Source: Candidatus Zhuqueibacterota bacterium 4484_188 (GTDB lineage: Bacteria > Calditrichota > Calditrichia > RBG-13-44-9). From it: a stretch of 10,396 nt of DNA. The position numbers and the translations under genes are program-made. The notes beneath the pieces are model-generated. The model had not been told where the DNA came from. It ran no database searches and saw only the letters and a list, made by a program, of their open reading frames with translations. Of the stretch, positions 6,262 to 10,396 are shown piece after piece (position 1 is the first letter of the stretch; every line of letters starts with the position of its first letter). The stretch covers positions 1 through 10,396 of the forward strand of contig MVCZ01000012.1 in the NCBI GenBank assembly GCA_002049825.1, written 5' to 3'.

Positions 6262-7170
6262 CTAATCCAGCGGAAAAACCTCGGTCACAGTAAAATCCAC
6301 CCAAAACAGTCCGAAACAGTTGGAAATATTCTGCAGCAGGGCATTACCAATGTCTCCCGGCGGATCGGACAATTTCGACCACCAGAAACGGTCGTTCGGG
6401 TAACCGTACTGAAACGCCACCTTGTTCGGAAAGAATTCGGTTCCCCAGTCGGAATATTCGTTGATCATCTCGTGAAAGGGATCAGCGGAATAGCTGAAAT
6501 CCTGGCTGTCGTCAACAAAAATCAGATCGCCCCGGTAAGCGGGCGGCATCCGGCTTTTGCTGTAATGTTTCAAAAACAGGGTGTAATCCGGGTTCACCGC
6601 TTTCACTTTTTGCTCCCAGCATTCAGCTTCGGCATCGGAGACCTTTTTGCCACCAGCGTGCAGCGAGGTTTGGTACCACTCCACATCCACGCCAAAACCA
6701 ACCACCGAAGAGTGATTTTTGTAGCGGTTGAGTACAATCGAGATTAATGTATCCACATCTGCCAGACCGGGTTCTACCTGCAGCCACACGTTGATTCCTT
6801 TTTGGTCAAAATAAGATAGATACGCTTCATTTTGCTCATCCAGGATGGAGCGGATGTGGTCGAAGGGTGTTCCGTAAACCGGGAAATTCAGCCGCACACT
6901 TCCATCGGATTGATACAGCCCCACGATCCAGATCCCGCCGGGCTGGGTTTCGGTAAATTTCCCGGACATCTGTTCCGCCACTTTCTGCCAGTATTCTTTC
7001 GGGGGAAATTCCCGGTTGGGATAACTTTGCAGAATCCGGGAAGCACGGAAACCGGCAACACGGGAAAGCCTTGGCGTTTTCTTTTCCGGCGGCGAGGTAG
7101 GATTTTCACCCTTTTTGCATCCGGCAAGGAACAGATTTGTTACCAACAGCAATGTGAAAAATACTCTCAC
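6262..7170 (-). CDS. Unrecognised lipoprotein, possible TIM-barrel glycosidase-like
   Basis: A 302-residue protein from GTG 7170. Residues 1-17 are a lipoprotein signal peptide (VRVFFTLLLVTNLFLAG) with Cys18 in a good lipobox (LAGC), then a Pro-rich linker (NPTSPPEKK) and a soluble domain from about 40. Strand-like segments GGIWIVGLY (78-86), INVWLQVEPG (126-135) and VVGFGVDVEWY (156-166) recur as in a beta/alpha barrel. Asp162 and Glu164 in GVDVE recall the D-x-E of GH18-type enzymes, but the first Asp of that motif is Gly160 here, so catalysis is a guess. AGGA lies 9 bases before the GTG. The reading frame is open further upstream and joins the DUF5009 N-terminus, but the lipobox and ribosome site show that a separate protein starts here. 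Its place between the acyltransferase-like gene and NamZ suggests a job in outer cell-wall sugar handling. Confidence 0.7.
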   Translation of the reverse strand: MRVFFTLLLVTNLFLAGCKKGENPTSPPEKKTPRLSRVAGFRASRILQSYPNREFPPKEYWQKVAEQMSGKFTETQPGGIWIVGLYQSDGSVRLNFPVYGTPFDHIRSILDEQNEAYLSYFDQKGINVWLQVEPGLADVDTLISIVLNRYKNHSSVVGFGVDVEWYQTSLHAGGKKVSDAEAECWEQKVKAVNPDYTLFLKHYSKSRMPPAYRGDLIFVDDSQDFSYSADPFHEMINEYSDWGTEFFPNKVAFQYGYPNDRFWWSKLSDPPGDIGNALLQNISNCFGLFWVDFTVTEVFPLD

Positions 7171-7181
7171 AATGGCGTTTC

Positions 7182-7956
7182 CTAAATCTTGATGAAGATA
7201 CGTTTGCGGTACAAAATTGCCATGAGCCCCAGCCAAAACAACCACGATAGCAATCCAGCCGGCGACAAACATCCAGCCGGCAATTTCCTGTTTATCCCTG
7301 CCCGAGCGCAGCCAGTGCCCGGTGAGCACCCCGGAAAGCGTGGTAGCAACTGCCGGAATGGTGCTGAGCACTCCTTCCGGGTCCCAGGTTTCCTTCCATA
7401 TATGCCCGTGGAGCAATTTATTGTCAACAAACGCTGCCAGGTTACCGGTCGCGCTCAAATCTCCGGCGCCATGACCGGGTACCGGTATCAGTTTCATCAA
7501 GCCCCAGTAGAGCAACAGCAATCCCGCCATCGTCCATGCCTGCCCTTTCACCCGGGTATTCAGGGTAATCACCGAGGCGATGCAATAAACCACCGCGATT
7601 CTCTGCAGCACACCGGGTATTCGTATTTTTGCCAGATTATAGTAGGGAAATCCGGAAAGAAACAATCCCAGCCCGAACAGGATGAGTGTTCTTCGGGCTA
7701 TTTTCAGGTAAACGTACCGCCTGTCGTGCACGTTTAACTGCTTTTCCAGCGAAAAAGTAAGCGCCACACCGACAATGAACAGAAAGAAGGGAAAAATCAG
7801 ATCGGTGGGTGTCCAACCGTTCCACTCCGAATGCAGCAGGGGCGGGTACACATGACTCCAACTCCCGGGATTGTTCACCAGGATCATTCCGGCGATGGTG
7901 ATGCCGCGAAAAGCATCTAAGGAGGAAAGGCGTTTTTGCATCTGATTCTCTTTCAT
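7182..7956 (-). pseudogene. COG4299/DUF5009 (HGSNAT-like) membrane protein, internally deleted
   Basis: The first about 232 codons match this multi-pass family: LSSLDAFRGITIAGMILVNN (10-29), LLHSEWNGWTPTDLIFPFFL (40-59), RIPGVLQRIAVVY (112-124) and WDPEGVLSTIPAVATT (191-206). His42 aligns with the histidine that human heparan-alpha-glucosaminide N-acetyltransferase uses. The typical C-terminal end (WLGLMAILYRKRIFIKI, stop TAG 7184-7182) is also present, but in another frame and directly after residue about 233. From memory of usual lengths (about 370-390), some 110-120 residues with several helices are missing. The intact protein would acetylate or move amino sugars at the inner membrane. ATG 7956 is 33 bases from the AraC stop; Met6, preceded by AGAG, is an alternative start. 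The TAG overlaps the next gene's ribosome site, a normal operon junction. Decay or misassembly cannot be told apart here. Confidence 0.72.
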
Positions 7957-7989
7957 AGTAATCGGTTTCCGTTTCCGTGGGTTTGTTGC

Positions 7990-8591
7990 TTAAAATTTCA
8001 CCGCAAACTGTCGGCGATACTTACGGGGACTCATTTTGTGGCGCTCCTTGAACCGGCGGTTAAAATTGGACAGGTTATTAAATCCCACCTCGTAGCAAAT
8101 TTCCGCGATGGTCGCTTCGCTTTCGATGAGCAATTTACACGCCCAGCCAATCCGCAATTCATTTACATAACTCACAAAAGTCTTTCCGGTGGATTTCTTG
8201 AAAAACCGGCTGAAAGCGGTAGTGCTCATATTTGCCATCGAAGCAGCGTCTTCCAGGCGAAGCGTATTTTTGTAATTCTGATTGATATAGGTACACACTT
8301 TATCAATCCGGCTCTGGTCCCGCGGCTGGAAACCGTGGGTAAATTCTTTCCCCGCCGGACAGACGGTGAATACCAGGTGTGAGGCAAGTTCGGACCAATA
8401 AAAAATAAATCCCCTTCTTTATAATAAGAAATACTATCACCGATAAATCGTTTCCCTTTGCTCTGGTACATGAACATAATTTCATATTCCGGGTGATAGT
8501 GCCAATTGAATTCCAATGATTCCAATAAAATGTTCTTATATTTAAATGAAGATTCGGGAGGTCTGGGAAGCTTGATATTTACCGGTTTCAA
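7990..8591 (-). pseudogene. AraC-family regulator, middle segment missing and frame switched
   Basis: The 5' part (TTG 8591, with GAGG 5 bases upstream) encodes a cupin-type sensor half: SLEFNWHYHPEYEIMFMYQS, KGKRFIGDSISYYKEGDLFF, GPNLPHTWYSP (to residue 76, near 8364). The 3' part, in another frame, encodes an intact AraC DNA-binding domain: RDQSRIDKVCTYINQNY leads into LEDAASMANMSTTAFSRFFK and TIAEICYEVGFNNLSNFNRR, ending in MSPRKYRRQF. Relatives of this type, as I recall them, are about 290-300 residues with a roughly 100-residue helical linker between the two halves; here the halves abut between about 8335 and 8365. The frame also changes, so no full protein can be made without frameshifting. 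A GTG at 8298 could still yield a free DNA-binding domain of 102 residues. It heads the minus-strand sugar cluster and is divergent from the kinase, the usual place for a local regulator. Confidence 0.8.
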
Positions 8592-8603
8592 AGAGTCCTC
8601 TTT
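8590..8603. promoter_or_regulatory. Palindrome over the AraC ribosome site and start
   Basis: AAAGAG (8590-8595) and CTCTTT (8598-8603) are exact reverse complements separated by two bases. On the minus strand the sequence holds both the GAGG ribosome site and the TTG start of the AraC-type gene, so it could hide the start in mRNA or be an operator in the 95-base divergent region. It is short and could be chance. Confidence 0.25.
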
Positions 8604-8686
8604 CAGATACTATATTATTACTACCAAGGATAACGCCAGGAAATTTATAGACAAAAATGCCAATACCATAAAACATCGGACAAATT

Positions 8687-9652
8687 ATGTATTACTTAGG
8701 CGTGGATGGCGGTGGAACGAAAACCACGGCGGTGCTCAGTGATTTATCAGGCGAGACCGTTCGCACCATCAAAGCGGGTGTGGGTAATATTGCTTTGCTG
8801 GATCGCGGCTCTACGGCTCACCTGATACGGAGTATTCTCAGGAGTTTATTGGCAGGAGAAAAAACTGACCGGATTCTCCGGGCAACCTTTGGTTTTGCCG
8901 GCGCGGGCAGACCCGAGGAGAAGGAAATGGTGAGCGCATTAATCCGGGCGGCGGGGATTAAAAACTTTACCGTAATGACCGATGCCGAAATTTTGCACTA
9001 TGCTATTTTTGGTGAACAGCAGGGGATGTTGATTTCCGCCGGTACCGGCTCTATTTGTGTCATTCGCAATGAACAATCGAAATTTCAGCAAATCGGCGGG
9101 TGGGGTTACCTGTTGGGAGACGAAGGCAGCGGGTTCTACATCGGGAACCGGGCAATTAAACAGGCGCTGCTGGAAATTGTCGCCGGAGAGAAACCTTCCC
9201 GGCTGACCAATGAACTGCTTTTATTTTACGGATTGGAAAAGCCGGAGAACCTGATCACTATTACCTATTCGTCAATCAACCCGCCTAAATTGGTGGCTTC
9301 ATGTGCCAGGTTAGTCTGCGATTTGGCAGAGCAGGGAGAACCCAACGCACAGAAAATCGTGGAAGACGCGGCCACTGCCCTGCTCAATCTGGCAAGCCTG
9401 GCGGTGAAGCAGTACCAGGGAGAAAAACCGGCAATCTACAAAGTCGCGCTAGCCGGAAGCATTTTAAAGGAATCATCGATTGTCAATCACCTGTTCAAAA
9501 AACGAGCCGCGGAAAAAGGGCTTCATTTCGAATATACCCGGCAGGAACTTCCCCCTTCGGCAGCCGGTGTGCTGTATTCAATAAAAACGGACGGAAAGTC
9601 TGCGCCGGCGTCATTGATCGAAAAATTAAAAGGAATTCAATTTGCAGAATAA
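8687..9652 (+). CDS. BadF/BadG-type amino-sugar kinase (GlcNAc or MurNAc kinase)
   Basis: A 321-residue cytoplasmic protein of the BadF/BadG ATPase family (ASKHA fold). Visible motifs are the phosphate-1 loop GVDGGGTKTTAVLSD (5-19), FGFAGAGRPEE (68-78), the catalytic-type Asp in VMTDAEILHY (96-105), the phosphate-2 loop ISAGTGSICVI (116-126), GGWGYLLGDEGSGFYIGNRA (137-156) and the adenosine-side ALAGSILKES (254-263). Members with this pattern phosphorylate N-acetylglucosamine or N-acetylmuramic acid at C1 or C6. The neighbouring NamZ and GH3 genes, which release these two sugars, support that role, but specificity cannot be read from sequence. Length is normal. The ribosome site is weak (CGGA, 8 bases before the ATG). 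It is divergent from the AraC gene with 95 bases between, and a GH3 gene follows 114 bases later. Confidence 0.85.
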   Translation: MYYLGVDGGGTKTTAVLSDLSGETVRTIKAGVGNIALLDRGSTAHLIRSILRSLLAGEKTDRILRATFGFAGAGRPEEKEMVSALIRAAGIKNFTVMTDAEILHYAIFGEQQGMLISAGTGSICVIRNEQSKFQQIGGWGYLLGDEGSGFYIGNRAIKQALLEIVAGEKPSRLTNELLLFYGLEKPENLITITYSSINPPKLVASCARLVCDLAEQGEPNAQKIVEDAATALLNLASLAVKQYQGEKPAIYKVALAGSILKESSIVNHLFKKRAAEKGLHFEYTRQELPPSAAGVLYSIKTDGKSAPASLIEKLKGIQFAE

Positions 9653-9697
9653 TTCCGGTTTATCACCGCCCGGAAACAACCTTTCGGGAGACCGGAA
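9653..9697 (+). promoter_or_regulatory. Two-tier hairpin right after the kinase stop
   Basis: The outer arms TTCCGGT (9653-9659) and ACCGGAA (9691-9697) pair perfectly. Inside them CCCGGAA (9669-9675) pairs with TTTCGGG (9682-9688), with one G-T, around a 6-base loop. It begins at the first base after the kinase stop codon. No clean T-run follows (ATAATAATTTCGTTTT), so it is a poor intrinsic terminator. It may be an attenuator or an RNA end that protects the kinase message. Confidence 0.45.
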
Positions 9698-9766
9698 ATA
9701 ATAATTTCGTTTTAAATCAAACCGGAGTGCAGTATTTTATCAGACAGGTAAAGGGGATTTTGGTGC

Positions 9767-10396
9767 TTGAAAACGAATCGTTCAGTACAAAAAGCTCCCT
9801 CCGCTCACCAAATACAACTCACCGGAGAGCGGCAGAAAACAGCGGATTTTTTAGCAGTAGATATTGAGGGGGCAAAGCGGGTCGACCGGCAACTGGCTTC
9901 GCTGAGTATCGAGCAAAAAGTCGGGCAAATAATGACTATCAATTACAAACCGAAGTTCTACAACCGGCAAAGCTATGCCTTTAAGCAACTCATCAAGTAC
10001 GTTGAAAAATATCATGTGGGCGGTGTGGCAATTTCTTCGGGCACACCCTACGCCGTTGCCAGAACCATTGACCAGTTGCAGGCGGCTGCGAAAATTCCTT
10101 TGCTGGTGATGGCAGACATGGAGTGGGGAACCTCCATGCGGGTGGAAGGCGGAACTACGTTTCTGCCCAACATGGCAATCGGCGCCACCGGCTCAGAAGA
10201 ATACGCCTACGAGATGGGGAAAATCACCGCAGAAGAAGCACGGCGAATCGGCGTGCACATTAATTATGCACCGGTGGTGGATGTGAATAATAATCCTGAC
10301 AATATCATCATCAACACCCGTTCCTTTGGCGAAGACCCGCAATTTGTTGCCCGGATGGGCGCGGCATTTATTCGCGGGCTGCAGGAAAACGGTGTG
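9767..10396 (+). CDS. GH3 beta-N-acetylglucosaminidase-type enzyme (NagZ-like), 3' partial
   Basis: The frame is open from 9752 to the window end, giving 210 codons from TTG 9767. That TTG has AAGGGG 10 bases upstream and is the only usual start codon ahead of the domain. GH3 features are LASLSIEQKVGQIM (37-64 region), YHVGGVAIS, LLVMADMEWGTSMRVEGG, TTFLPNMAIGAT, VHINYAPVVDVNNNP and TRSFGEDP. These match bacterial GH3 hexosaminidases that remove terminal GlcNAc from cell-wall fragments; the catalytic KHFPGHG-type loop would lie beyond the window. The first about 35 residues (KTNRSVQKAPSAHQ...) contain no hydrophobic segment, so no export signal is seen, although related enzymes in Bacteroidetes-like bacteria are often lipoproteins. 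Either the enzyme is cytoplasmic or the 5' end is damaged. It follows the kinase by 114 bases and is probably co-transcribed. Confidence 0.82.
   Translation, partial: MKTNRSVQKAPSAHQIQLTGERQKTADFLAVDIEGAKRVDRQLASLSIEQKVGQIMTINYKPKFYNRQSYAFKQLIKYVEKYHVGGVAISSGTPYAVARTIDQLQAAAKIPLLVMADMEWGTSMRVEGGTTFLPNMAIGATGSEEYAYEMGKITAEEARRIGVHINYAPVVDVNNNPDNIIINTRSFGEDPQFVARMGAAFIRGLQENGV

Noticed and set aside
7189..7737. A 182-codon plus-strand open frame opposite the DUF5009 gene
   Set aside because: The opposite strand carries strongly conserved family motifs; this frame shows none.
9301..9867. A 188-codon plus-strand open frame overlapping the kinase end and GH3 start
   Set aside because: It lies in a different frame across two recognisable genes and has basic, low-complexity content typical of a shadow.

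Overview
The window (about 10.4 kb, mid-range GC by eye) looks like a bacterial chromosome segment from a Gram-negative lineage, probably of the Bacteroidetes/Calditrichaeota-like FCB assemblage. That placement is an inference. It rests on lipoprotein and signal-peptide-bearing proteins, a DUF6132 protein, a DUF1858 protein (common in anaerobes), and a NamZ / COG4299 / BadF-kinase / GH3 cell-wall sugar cluster of the kind seen in that group. No phage, transposase, CRISPR or rRNA was seen. One tRNA-Arg(CCT) is present.

Layout. Positions 1-1605 (+) hold the 3' part of an exported papain-like cysteine-peptidase-type protein; its last 34 codons appear to be read in the wrong frame after a one-base loss in an A-run. 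Positions 1705-2586 (-) are a tight three-gene operon: DUF1858 CxxC protein, DUF6132 two-TM protein, then a membrane-anchored thioredoxin-like CxxC protein whose GTG start overlaps the previous stop. A roughly 430-base gap follows with a perfect hairpin and a possible 35-codon mini-ORF. Then comes a pseudo-receiver plus anti-sigma-type ATPase protein (+, about 3021-3866). This converges on a TPR membrane protein (-, 4002-4682), which ends in a clear intrinsic terminator and lies just downstream of tRNA-Arg.

Positions 4933-10396 form a divergent peptidoglycan-sugar salvage locus. Reading left from about 8591 (-): an AraC-type regulator, a COG4299/DUF5009 (HGSNAT-like) membrane protein, a novel lipoprotein, and a NamZ exo-N-acetylmuramidase (GH171). 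Reading right from 8687 (+): a BadF-type amino-sugar kinase and the N-terminal part of a GH3 (NagZ-type) enzyme cut by the window edge. The inferred chemistry is that NamZ and GH3 release MurNAc and GlcNAc from cell-wall chains, the kinase phosphorylates the sugar in the cytoplasm, the membrane protein modifies or moves sugars, and the AraC protein controls the locus.

Most notable: the AraC gene and the DUF5009 gene, which are adjacent, each appear to lack an internal stretch of roughly 100 residues and to switch frame there. One result is a spurious 564-residue open frame that joins the DUF5009 N-terminus to the downstream lipoprotein. These are either real gene decay or assembly errors; read mapping would decide. 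The lipoprotein itself, with a GxDxE motif reminiscent of TIM-barrel glycosidases, is the least explained intact gene of the cluster.
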